DNA of 15,173 nt from JBDTDV01 sp039922875 (GCA_039922875.1 JBDTDV010000071.1:1-15173), one strand, 5' to 3'; numbered from the stretch's first letter, positions 8,500-15,065 are shown. Translations and numbers: made by a program. The notes: generated from the sequence alone by a model not told the origin.

Positions 8500-8715
8500 T
8501 CAGCCCTTCTGGCCCTTGGTGACGACGAACGCCAGAACAGTGGTTGCGTCGGGGTGCGGCGCCAGCTGCCCGGTCTCAAGCTGGGTGGAGGTTCCCTGCC
8601 CGTCGAGCTGAGGTCCCGACTGAACGGGCATTGGAAGTGCTACCGACAGTGCGGCAGCGACCAGAGCGGCGGCCGCGAGTACTCCGACTTGCCGAGTAGT
8701 TGAGGAGTGAAACAT
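8500..8715 (-). CDS. small secreted or membrane-anchored hypothetical protein
   Basis: I do not recognise this 71-residue protein. It begins MFHSSTTRQ. A hydrophobic alanine-rich stretch at about residues 10-29 (VGVLAAAALVAAALSVALP) follows, which looks like a signal peptide or single membrane anchor. The remaining 40 or so residues are polar and end in VVTKGQKG. A GAAGGGG Shine-Dalgarno sequence lies six bases before the ATG, and AT-rich DNA upstream (about 8760-8815) could hold a promoter; both support a real gene. It converges on the GntR gene with only four bases between the stops. No cysteine is present, so it is not a lipoprotein. Short length and lack of a family keep confidence moderate. 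Confidence 0.5.
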   Translation of the reverse strand: MFHSSTTRQVGVLAAAALVAAALSVALPMPVQSGPQLDGQGTSTQLETGQLAPHPDATTVLAFVVTKGQKG

Positions 8716-9060
8716 GGTGTGCCCCTTCGTTGAGTCGAGGAAGAACCAGACGGTCGGTATCGACTTATCTAGTACTGATCTACGTTAATTTTAGAATTCC
8801 TAGAATCCACCAACGTGCTGGCGTTGTCAAGTGCCGTCTTTCGAGGCGGGAGTTTCGTGCCTGTAGTCTTTGAGGCTGCGAGTACCGATTTGCACGGATT
8901 GTGCCGGGCCAAGAGTTCGTAGTCGCGCGGTGGCACGCTCACGGTTAGTTCTTGCTCCGAACGGCTGTAGATCTTTGCCGGACGCCCAGCTCCAGGGTGC
9001 GGCTGATCCGGCGGCAGCGGCAGCCTCTTCCCCGAACTGCCGGCTGGTCTTAGTCGCGGA
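8716..9060. other. gene-free stretch between the small secreted gene and the decayed duplicate
   Basis: About 345 bases without a convincing gene. Bases 8760-8815 are unusually AT-rich and probably carry the promoter of the minus-strand gene ending at 8500. They include an imperfect palindrome around TAGAATTCCTAGA. The rest (8816-9060) has short open frames on both strands, but none has a ribosome binding site, family motifs or a start close to a promoter. I found no transposase trace, tRNA or terminator. Confidence 0.5.
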
Positions 9061-9171
9061 TGTTGACAGGCGATTTACAGACGACATGGCCTAAAACACA
9101 CATCCATCAATGCTGGTGGCGGGCGACGATCATGATTCGCATTCACTACAGATCGGACCGAAAGGAACATC

Positions 9172-9498
9172 ACGTTAACCTCATTGATTTCACGCACCGC
9201 CAGCGGCGATGAGCAGTCCAACGCCTCGCGACGCCGCCTGATCAGGAGTCGCCTGGGCGCCATGTAGGCCCTGGCCGCCGCGCTGGCCATGGGCTTTGTG
9301 ATGATGGTGGAACCCCAGAGCGCCCAGGCCGTGACCAACATCGACGGGCAATGGGCCGTCGTGCACGGTGGAACCGGACAGGTCTCCCTCAATTCCGACG
9401 GTACGTAGGTTGTAAAGGACGCCTCAACATACACAGCTAGCGCCAACGCTGACCCCGATGGAGACAGCACCGGAACCGACACCACCATCAAGCGCCCA
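9172..9498 (+). pseudogene. remnant of a secreted Ig-like protein gene (duplicate of the gene at 9766)
   Basis: The start codon position reads ACG (9172-9174) where the intact gene has ATG. The frame then aligns codon for codon, without gaps, over 79 codons, with about 51 identical residues by my count. It keeps the signal-peptide region (AMGF...AQAVTNIDGQW). In-frame stops occur at 9265-9267 (codon 32, CTG in the intact copy) and 9406-9408 (codon 79, TAC in the intact copy). About 1 kb of the middle is then missing, and from 9421 the sequence encodes a match to the C-terminus, ending SANADPDGDSTGTDTTIKRP against SANSDPDGDSNGTSITVGRP. The lost start, two stops and the deletion mean it cannot make the protein. 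The conserved leader suggests it once had the same promoter. Confidence 0.85.
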
Positions 9499-9625
9499 CG
9501 CCGCAGTTCCTGTTCGTGCCGGTCGGGCGGCGAGCTGCTGCTCTTTGCCGGGGAGATGGATGCCAACGTCGGCATCGGACCGAGATCCAGCTGATGCGCG
9601 CCGCGGCCACGGGTCACCACGGGGG
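9499..9625 (+). pseudogene. remnant of the M24 (ectoine hydrolase-like) gene
   Basis: Bases 9501-9568 match 11501-11567, encoding PQFLFVPATGELLLFAREMDA in the intact gene. One extra base lies before GELLLFA, which makes a frameshift. At about 9579-9625 the text switches to a match with about 11842-11890, encoding DAEIQLMRAAATVTTG, so roughly 270 bases between the two are lost. The 5' end of the gene, the intergenic region and the operator are also absent: the remnant joins directly to the end of the secreted-protein remnant. No complete domain remains. Confidence 0.8.
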
Positions 9626-9661
9626 TTGCCGGTCATGTCCCAGTTCTATAACCAAAGAGTA

Positions 9662-9689
9662 TTGACAGGAGGTTCATAACCGATAAGGT
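9662..9689 (+). promoter_or_regulatory. candidate promoter of the secreted-protein gene
   Basis: A perfect TTGACA at 9662-9667 is followed, after 16 bases, by TAAGGT at 9684-9689. The TTGACA is conserved in decayed copy A (9063-9068). The -10 position there reads CATGGC, so copy A has lost its -10. This leaves a leader of about 70 bases, which is also partly conserved between the two copies. Confidence 0.5.
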
Positions 9690-9765
9690 CTAAAACCAAC
9701 ATCTATTAATGCTAGTAGCAAACGTCTTAATCGGCTGCGCCGCTGGCTGGACCGAAAGGAACACC

Positions 9766-11157
9766 ATGTCAACTTCACTAATTCCACGCACCGCCAGCGG
9801 CGATGAACCACCCGATGCATCCCGGCACCGCCTGACCAGGAAACGCCTGGGCGCAGTGCTGGCGCTGGCCTCCGCTCTGGCCATGGGCTTGGCCGTGATG
9901 GTCGCCCCACAACCGGCCGAGGCGGTGACCTCCATTGACGGGCAATGGACCGTCTCCCACGGCGGGACCGGGCTGATCACCATGAACGCCGACGGTACCT
10001 ACACTTCTACGTGTCAGGTCTACCCTGACTACGCTGACGCGTGGTGCCCGGCGCCCTCGGGCACCTTTCAGTACAGCACGATGAGCACCGCCTCGGTGAC
10101 CTTCACCGGTACCAATGGCAGCACCACCTCATACCGGGTATCCGGTCTGGTCTCCAACCCGGACACCATAACGTCAATGTTTGGCAGCCGCACAGAGTCC
10201 GCACTGGTGATGAAGCCGGGCAACTATTTCACGTGCACGTATTGGACGGCGGGACAAGGCAGCCCACTGGTTCAGTACGACGCAGCTAGCAACCTCCTCT
10301 ACGCCACCGGCTCGCACGACCTACTCGGCCCGGCAGGCTTCGCATACGATCTCACTGAGACCGCACCGAACTACTTCCAAACCGGAGTCACGTGCCCGCC
10401 CCCGCCGCCGGAATCCACCCTCAGCATCGCCGGCGCCACCGACGCCAGCGTCCCCTCCACCGGGGCGGGGTTCTGGGTACCGCAAGCGATCGTCACGATC
10501 AAGGACCTGACCGGAGCCCCCGTCTCCGGCGCAAGCGTGCGCGGTGACTTCGAGGGGCCCAACAGTTACTCGTACTGGACGGACTGCGTCACCGTAGCCG
10601 ACGGCACGTGCCTGATGGGCGGCGAGCGAAGTGCCCAGGATTCCTACGCAAGCCTGTCTTTCTCCGCTTTTTCCGCCACCAAGTTGGGGATGCTCGGTGA
10701 TACGCAACACGTGAACATCACGGTCTACAACCCGAACACAACCACGCCTACGCCTACGCCGACGCCTACGCCGACGCCTACGCCGACGCCTACGCCGACG
10801 CCGACGCCTACGCCAGCGCCGGTGACCCATCACGTTGTGGATCTGGACAATGTCACCACGGCTGTCTCACAAGGATGGCAACCACGGGTAGCCGTCACCC
10901 TCAGGGACTCGATTGGGTTGGACGTTGCGGGTGCAACCGTGAGCGGAACGTTTAGCGGACAGAGCGGGACGGTGACCTGCGTCACCAACGCGTACGCCAC
11001 CTGCACTCTGGTAGGGGTCACCCTCAAGAACAAGGTCAAGTCGACGGCGTTCACGGTTACCGATGTCACAGCGGCCTCGTCGACGTACCTGCCGAGTGCC
11101 AACAGCGACCCGGACGGTGACAGCAACGGAACCTCAATTACCGTGGGTCGCCCGTGA
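9766..11157 (+). CDS. secreted two-domain Ig-like protein with Thr-Pro linker
   Basis: This is a 463-residue exported protein of unknown function. A long charged N-terminus (RHRLTRKR) precedes a hydrophobic core (LGAVLALASALAMGLAVMVA) and a probable signal-peptidase site AEA-VT at 53/54. The mature part has three sections. Residues 54-210 are a beta-rich region with Cys83, Cys94, Cys158 and Cys210. Residues about 216-322 are an Ig-like domain (VTIKDLTGAPVSGASVRGDF) with Cys274 and Cys282. Twelve Thr-Pro pairs (327-350) then lead to a second Ig-like domain (354-463) of the type appended to actinobacterial secreted proteases. That domain has the pattern VAGATVSG, a cysteine pair, and a calcium-like DPDGDSNGT near its end. 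No catalytic domain is seen, so an adhesin, substrate-binding or cell-surface role is a guess. ATG 9766 has AAAGGA six bases upstream. An upstream in-frame ATG at 9709 is rejected because the frame is not kept in copy A. A terminator follows. Confidence 0.85.
   Translation: MSTSLIPRTASGDEPPDASRHRLTRKRLGAVLALASALAMGLAVMVAPQPAEAVTSIDGQWTVSHGGTGLITMNADGTYTSTCQVYPDYADAWCPAPSGTFQYSTMSTASVTFTGTNGSTTSYRVSGLVSNPDTITSMFGSRTESALVMKPGNYFTCTYWTAGQGSPLVQYDAASNLLYATGSHDLLGPAGFAYDLTETAPNYFQTGVTCPPPPPESTLSIAGATDASVPSTGAGFWVPQAIVTIKDLTGAPVSGASVRGDFEGPNSYSYWTDCVTVADGTCLMGGERSAQDSYASLSFSAFSATKLGMLGDTQHVNITVYNPNTTTPTPTPTPTPTPTPTPTPTPTPTPAPVTHHVVDLDNVTTAVSQGWQPRVAVTLRDSIGLDVAGATVSGTFSGQSGTVTCVTNAYATCTLVGVTLKNKVKSTAFTVTDVTAASSTYLPSANSDPDGDSNGTSITVGRP
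10744..10815 (+). repeat. Thr-Pro coding low-complexity repeat
   Basis: Twelve consecutive ACG-CCN units, mostly alternating ACGCCT and ACGCCG with a 12-base period, encode (Thr-Pro)12, a stiff extended linker. Such tracts change length easily by slippage, and a change by whole 6-base units would keep the frame. Confidence 0.9.
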
Positions 11158-11182
11158 CAGGAACCAACGGCAACTGACGGAT

Positions 11183-11228
11183 CGTGCGTCGGAGGAGAGC
11201 GACTTCTCTCCTCCGACGCACGTTGTTT
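11183..11228 (+). terminator. strong intrinsic terminator after the secreted-protein gene
   Basis: A perfect 17-base-pair stem (11183-11199 with 11206-11222), with a 6-base loop CGACTT, is followed by the T-rich TTGTTT. It lies 25 bases after the stop of the secreted-protein gene. It should separate that gene from the M24 operon, which therefore needs its own promoter. Confidence 0.85.
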
Positions 11229-11289
11229 CGACCTGTCCGTATGCCACCAATTCTGACAAACCTGCGTACGCGCAGCGTCGGCTTGACGG

Positions 11290-11319
11290 TTGCGCGAGAG
11301 TACCGTGTCCCGGTAGCCT
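11290..11319 (+). promoter_or_regulatory. candidate promoter of the M24 (ectoine hydrolase-like) operon
   Basis: TTGCGC at 11290-11295 and TAGCCT at 11314-11319 are separated by 18 bases. The predicted start near 11326 lies inside the operator at 11320-11333. The -10 begins with TAG and the operator follows immediately, which resembles the arrangement before the oxidoreductase operon. The hexamers are weak, so confidence is limited. Confidence 0.4.
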
Positions 11320-11333
11320 GATTGTCAACAATC
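11320..11333. promoter_or_regulatory. putative GntR/FCD operator, site 3 (M24 operon)
   Basis: GATTGTCAACAATC is identical over all 14 bases to the operator at 3143-3156, more than 8 kb away. It lies 24 bases before the GTG start of the M24 gene and directly after a candidate -10. It links this operon to the divergent amidase/oxidoreductase unit. Confidence 0.75.
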
Positions 11334-11356
11334 GTACAAAGTAGTTCGGAGCAGCA

Positions 11357-12544
11357 GTGGAGATTTCGCAGAGTGAGTATGCCGCGCGTTTGAGCCGGGT
11401 GCGGCAGCGGATGTCCGATCAGGGCCTCGGCGCACTCCTGGTGTCTGACCCAGCGAATCTTTACTACCTCACCGGCTACAATGCGTGGTCGTTCTACACC
11501 CCGCAATTCCTCTTCGTGCCGGCCACCGGCGAGCTGCTGCTGTTCGCCAGGGAGATGGATGCCAAGGGCGGCTATCGCACGGCTCGGATGCCGCGGGAGA
11601 ACATCATCGGGTACCCGGAGGAGTATGTGCATCGGCCGGACCGGCATCCGTTCGACTGGGTCGGTCGCCAGCTTCGAGACCGCGGCGTCGTCGCCCAGAT
11701 CGGTTCCGGCGACGTGGGTCTGGAACTGGACTCCCACTTCTTCTCACCCAAAGCGTATCTGTCGCTGAAAACGGCGCTGCCCGAGTGGCACCTGGTCGAC
11801 AGTTTCGAACTGGTCAACTGGGTGCGCGTGGTCAAATCCGATGCCGAGATTCAGCTGATGCGCGCGGCGGCCACGGTCACCACCGGCGCGATGACCGCCG
11901 CGATCGAGAACGTGCGGGTGGGTGCCAGGCAGTGTGACGTCGCGGCCGAGATCAGCCGGGCGCAGATTGCCGGTAACGCCGAGTTCGGTGGCGACTATCC
12001 GGCGATCGTGCCGATGCTGCCGACCGGCGAGGCCGCAGACACTCCGCACATGACCTGGAGTCAGGAGCGGTTCACCGACGGTCAGGCGGTCGTGATCGAA
12101 CTTGCCGGAGCGTACCGCCGTTATCACGTGCCGCTGGCGCGGACCGTGATGCTCGGCAGCCCGTCCCGGCAACTTCGGAAGGTGTGCGACGCCGTCGGCG
12201 AAGGGTTGGCCGCGGTGCTCGAGACGGGACGGCCGGGTGTTCAGGCGTGTGAGCTCGCCCGAGTTTGGGATGCCACCCTGGCCAAATACGGACTGCACAA
12301 GCCATCGCGTATCGGTTACTCCATTGGCATCGGCTACCCTCCCGACTGGGGAGAGCGCACGATCAGCCTGCGCGCCGAAGATGAGACGGTGCTCCAGGAG
12401 AACATGACCTTTCACTTAATTTGCGGAATGTGGATGGACAATTACGGCTACGAGTTATCCGAGCCGTTCCGCGTCTCGGCCACCGGGGTCGAGACCTTCA
12501 CGAATCTGCCGCGCCACTTGATCGAGAAAGGGGGTCAGCAATGA
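11357..12544 (+). CDS. doeA: M24-family ectoine hydrolase-like protein
   Basis: This 395-residue protein has the creatinase/aminopeptidase P (pita-bread) fold. Its motifs match, as I remember them, ectoine hydrolase (DoeA/EutD), which opens the ectoine ring to N-acetyl-2,4-diaminobutyrate. They are DPANLYYLTGYNAWSFY (31-47), GGDYPAIVPMLPTG (211-224), ELAGAYRRYHVPLARTV (248-264), GYPPDWGERTISLR (326-339) and MTFHLICGMWMDNYGYELSE (350-369). The five metal ligands of M24 peptidases are mostly absent: Glu248 replaces the first Asp, Pro259 the second, Tyr321 the His and Ile355 a Glu. It should thus not be a metallopeptidase, consistent with the hydrolase group. The start is GTG 11357, with GGAG at 11348-11351. 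It is the first gene of an operon, overlapping the aminotransferase by four bases (ATGA). A related cyclic amidine substrate cannot be excluded. Confidence 0.82.
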   Translation: MEISQSEYAARLSRVRQRMSDQGLGALLVSDPANLYYLTGYNAWSFYTPQFLFVPATGELLLFAREMDAKGGYRTARMPRENIIGYPEEYVHRPDRHPFDWVGRQLRDRGVVAQIGSGDVGLELDSHFFSPKAYLSLKTALPEWHLVDSFELVNWVRVVKSDAEIQLMRAAATVTTGAMTAAIENVRVGARQCDVAAEISRAQIAGNAEFGGDYPAIVPMLPTGEAADTPHMTWSQERFTDGQAVVIELAGAYRRYHVPLARTVMLGSPSRQLRKVCDAVGEGLAAVLETGRPGVQACELARVWDATLAKYGLHKPSRIGYSIGIGYPPDWGERTISLRAEDETVLQENMTFHLICGMWMDNYGYELSEPFRVSATGVETFTNLPRHLIEKGGQQ

Positions 12545-13764
12545 CCACCGCCGTATTGCCATTCGCCGCCAGGGCGGCGCGCCTGACCGGCTCCATCATC
12601 GACTCGAGCACCTCGCTGTTGGCCTCGCAGACCCATGACATCGTCAGCTTCGCAATGGGTTCGCCGGCCGACGAGGCGGTCCCGCTGGATGCCTTTCGCG
12701 AGATCGCTGCCGCGCAACTGGACCACAGCAGCTTCGCCTACGGAGCGACCGAGGGAGAGCCGGCACTGTTGAAGCAGCTCGTCGATTATCTCGCCACGAC
12801 CTCCGAGCCGACCTCTGCAGAGCGGGTCACCATCACCGCGGGCGGCATGCAAGGGCTTGACCTTGCCTGCAAGATCTTCGTCGACCCGGGCGACCTCGTG
12901 ATCGTCGAATCCCCGACCTATACCAACGGCAGCGCGACCGCGGCGAGCTACGGCGCCGAGCTGCTCGAGGCGCCGATGGACCAGGACGGACTCATCGTCG
13001 AAGCGCTGCCCGAACTGGTTGAACGCGCCGGCCGCCCGCCCAAGGCGATCTATGTGATCCCGAACTTCCAGAACCCATCGGGGACCACGCTGTCCGCAGC
13101 CCGCCGTGAGCAGTTGCTCGAGCTCGCCCACACGTGGGGCGCGGTGATCATAGACGACGACCCGTATGGGCTGCTGCGCTTCGCCGGTACCGACCTGCCC
13201 AGCTTTCAGAGCCTCAGCCCGGCCGATCCGCTGCTGTTCTCGGTGCGCACCTTCTCGAAGATCCTGGCGCCGGGACTGCGGGTGGGCTGGGTCGATACCG
13301 ATCCCTCGATACGCCAGCTGGTGATCAACGCCAAGCAGGCAATGGATACCTGCACGAACGTTCCGGCCCAGCAAATCGTCGCCGAGTTCATCCGCCGCGG
13401 CGGCCTCAGCGACCATCTGCAGATGATCAAGACCACCTACCGGGAGCGCAAGGAGGCCATGCGGGAAAGCCTGCGCCGCCACCTCGGCGACCGGATCACG
13501 ATGACCGACCCGGAGGGCGGCTTCTTCCTCTGGGTCACCTTGCAGGGTGCGGATGCCGCAACATCGACCACGGCGTTGTTCGAATCGGCGCTCGCGGACG
13601 GCGTCGCGTTCATCCCCGGGCCAGCTCTCTCGGCCAGCGGCAAGTTCGACGACGCGCTGCGCCTGTGCTTTGCCTCATCATCGCCGAGCCGAATCGAGGA
13701 GGGTGTGCGTCGGTTGACGCTGGCCTTGGATCGCGCCAGATCGGATCGAGCGGCACGACGGTGA
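12541..13764 (+). CDS. PLP-dependent aminotransferase, class I/II fold
   Basis: This 407-residue fold-type I aminotransferase is of the 2-aminoadipate/MocR-C-terminal kind, with no DNA-binding domain attached. The PLP lysine is Lys240 in TFSKILAPGLRVGW, with the substrate-carboxylate region nearby. PNFQNPSG (174-181), DDDPYG (205-210) and AGGMQGLDL (100-108) complete the cofactor pocket. The start is ATG 12541, in a 4-base overlap with the M24 stop, and an AAAGGGGG Shine-Dalgarno sequence lies just upstream. It overlaps the next frame through GTGA at 13761-13764. In ectoine breakdown a transaminase converts 2,4-diaminobutyrate to aspartate semialdehyde, but the characterised DoeD is a class III (omega) enzyme. 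A class I/II enzyme would more usually act on an alpha-amino group. The substrate here is therefore inferred from position and could be another amino acid. Confidence 0.9.
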   Translation: MTTAVLPFAARAARLTGSIIDSSTSLLASQTHDIVSFAMGSPADEAVPLDAFREIAAAQLDHSSFAYGATEGEPALLKQLVDYLATTSEPTSAERVTITAGGMQGLDLACKIFVDPGDLVIVESPTYTNGSATAASYGAELLEAPMDQDGLIVEALPELVERAGRPPKAIYVIPNFQNPSGTTLSAARREQLLELAHTWGAVIIDDDPYGLLRFAGTDLPSFQSLSPADPLLFSVRTFSKILAPGLRVGWVDTDPSIRQLVINAKQAMDTCTNVPAQQIVAEFIRRGGLSDHLQMIKTTYRERKEAMRESLRRHLGDRITMTDPEGGFFLWVTLQGADAATSTTALFESALADGVAFIPGPALSASGKFDDALRLCFASSSPSRIEEGVRRLTLALDRARSDRAARR

Positions 13765-13780
13765 GCGGCACGACGGTGAG
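13751..13780 (+). repeat. 15-base tandem duplication at the aminotransferase/deacylase junction
   Basis: CGGCACGACGGTGAG occurs twice in direct succession (13751-13765 and 13766-13780). The first copy contains the GTGA at which the aminotransferase stop (TGA 13762-13764) and a possible deacylase start (GTG 13761) overlap. The second copy provides a further in-frame GTG. Degenerate continuation is seen to about 13810. Confidence 0.9.
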
Positions 13781-13820
13781 CGGCTCCATCGCGAGCGGCC
13801 CCACGGTGCGGGAGGCGGCC

Positions 13821-15065
13821 GTGGGTGAGCGGACCCTCTCGGCGATCGAGACGGCTCTGCTGGCGAAGATCGACTCCGGTGAACTGGTTGCTCTGGCCAG
13901 CGACCTGATCGCCGCTGGTGGCGAGAACCCGGGCTCCGCAGCGAATTCCCGGATCGAGGAGGCCACTGTCCACGCGCTCGCCGCCGCGTGCAAGCGGTTC
14001 GGGTTCACCGTCGAGACCACCGAGGTCGTGCCAGGCCGGCAGAACCTCGTGGCCACTCTCGAGGGCGGAATGGCTCCCGGGCTGATGTTCCTCGGCCATT
14101 CCGACGTCGTCCCGGCCGGTGACGGTTGGCGTGACGATCCGTTCGTTCCGGTGGAGCGGGACGGTCGACTGTACGGGCGCGGCTCGACCGATATGAAGGG
14201 CGGGCTGGCCGCCATCGTTCTCGCGATGGCCGCGATTCGAGACGTCGTCGGGGTTCCGGCCGGCCCGGTGCAGCTGGTCTGCACGGTCGATGAAGAGGAT
14301 CTCGGACTCGGCATCCGCTCCTACGCCCCGACCGCGCCTCGGGACGCCTTCGCCGCTTGCGTGGTCGCCGAGCCGACCGATCTCGGCACGGTAATCGGAT
14401 GCCGCGGCGATAGCTACCTGACGGTGCGGGTAGCCGGGAAAGCCGCGCACTCCGGCCGCCCCGACGACGGCCGCAACGCCATCGCCGCGGCCGCGCGGAT
14501 TCTCGAGCTGGTCCGGGCCGATCACGATGCCCGCCGCGCGAATCCCGACCCGTTACTCGGCAGCGGCACCTGGAGTGTCGGCTCGATCACCGGTGGCACC
14601 GGTACCTCGGTGGTCGCGGCCGAATGCGCGATGTCCATCGACCGGCGGCTGATGCCGGGCGAGAACGCACGCGCAGTCGCAGACGATCTCCTGGATCAGG
14701 TGCGCGCCGAGGGGATCGACGGCGACGGGGTCACCGTGAGCATCGACGTTGAAATGGAGATGCCGGGGTTCCGGACCGAGCCGCAGCATCCTCTGGTTCT
14801 GGCGGCAGTCGATGCCATCGAGGATGCCGGCGGAGGCAGGCTCGAGGTGGGTGGCTGGAGCGCAGCATGCGATGGCGGGTTTATCGCCCAGGACGCCGGA
14901 ATCCCCTGCATCGTGCTCGGGCCAGGCGGACTGAACGATCAGGCGCACCAGGCCAACGAATCGGTCGGGGTCGAGGAGCTCGTCATCGCCGCGCGCGCCT
15001 ACGCTCTGCTCACCCTGCGCCTGGTCGGGCCGCACGCCACCATCGAGCAAGGGGCACCGCAATGA
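13821..15065 (+). CDS. M20-family deacylase (ArgE/DapE type)
   Basis: This 414-residue zinc-dependent amidohydrolase removes an acyl group from an amino acid. The di-metal site is intact: His93 and Asp95 (GHSDVVPAGDGW), Asp124 (GRGSTDMKGG), Glu158-Glu159 (DEED), Glu184 (AEPTD) and His376 (DQAHQANES). The dimerisation lid contains AAHSGRPDDGRNA. The start is uncertain. GTG 13821 has GGGAGG at 13810-13815, five bases upstream; GTG 13761 overlaps the aminotransferase stop by four bases but has no clear ribosome site and adds 20 low-complexity residues. Its stop overlaps the next start (ATGA, 15062-15065). In this operon the natural substrate would be N-acetyl-2,4-diaminobutyrate made by the M24 protein. 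The well-studied DoeB/EutE belongs to the succinylglutamate desuccinylase/aspartoacylase family instead, so this would be a non-homologous or alternative deacetylase. Confidence 0.9.
   Translation: MGERTLSAIETALLAKIDSGELVALASDLIAAGGENPGSAANSRIEEATVHALAAACKRFGFTVETTEVVPGRQNLVATLEGGMAPGLMFLGHSDVVPAGDGWRDDPFVPVERDGRLYGRGSTDMKGGLAAIVLAMAAIRDVVGVPAGPVQLVCTVDEEDLGLGIRSYAPTAPRDAFAACVVAEPTDLGTVIGCRGDSYLTVRVAGKAAHSGRPDDGRNAIAAAARILELVRADHDARRANPDPLLGSGTWSVGSITGGTGTSVVAAECAMSIDRRLMPGENARAVADDLLDQVRAEGIDGDGVTVSIDVEMEMPGFRTEPQHPLVLAAVDAIEDAGGGRLEVGGWSAACDGGFIAQDAGIPCIVLGPGGLNDQAHQANESVGVEELVIAARAYALLTLRLVGPHATIEQGAPQ

Larger units (their letters stand above)
9061..9625 (+). repeat. decayed copy A of the secreted-protein/M24 block (intact counterpart starts near 9660)
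   Basis: Read side by side, this segment follows the order of the intact block to its right with large deletions. The leader at 9063-9171 matches 9662-9765: TTGACAGG, a shared CTAAAAC, ATCAATGCT/ATTAATGCT and GGACCGAAAGGAAC are all recognisable. Next come the first 79 codons of the secreted protein (matching from 9766), then its last 26 or so codons (matching about 11076-11154). After that come two internal pieces of the M24 gene, matching about 11501-11570 and 11842-11890. The order is conserved and the strand is the same, as expected from a direct tandem duplication followed by loss of internal segments. Confidence 0.8.

Noticed and set aside
8821..8836. A further operator copy (GCGTTGTCAAGTGCC)
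   Set aside because: Only the TTGTCAA half matches; the palindrome arm ACAAT is missing.
8827..9087. 86-codon minus-strand frame in the gene-free stretch
   Set aside because: No Shine-Dalgarno sequence or recognisable domain; the alanine run comes from a GC-rich patch. Not excluded completely, but not supported.
9458..9679. 73-codon plus-strand frame spanning the M24 remnant
   Set aside because: It is out of frame with both parental genes and runs over a deletion junction into the next promoter, so it is a by-product of decay.
8716..9765. Insertion sequence remnant as the cause of the disturbed region
   Set aside because: I found no transposase fragment, terminal inverted repeats or target-site duplication. 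The similarities are explained by duplication of the neighbouring block.
10744..10815. Possible CRISPR array or satellite
   Set aside because: The period is 6/12 bases without spacers, and it encodes a Thr-Pro linker in frame.
10321..10833. Arginine-rich minus-strand frame opposite the Thr-Pro repeat
   Set aside because: The arginine run is just the complement of the ACGCCG repeat, and the sense strand encodes a coherent exported protein.
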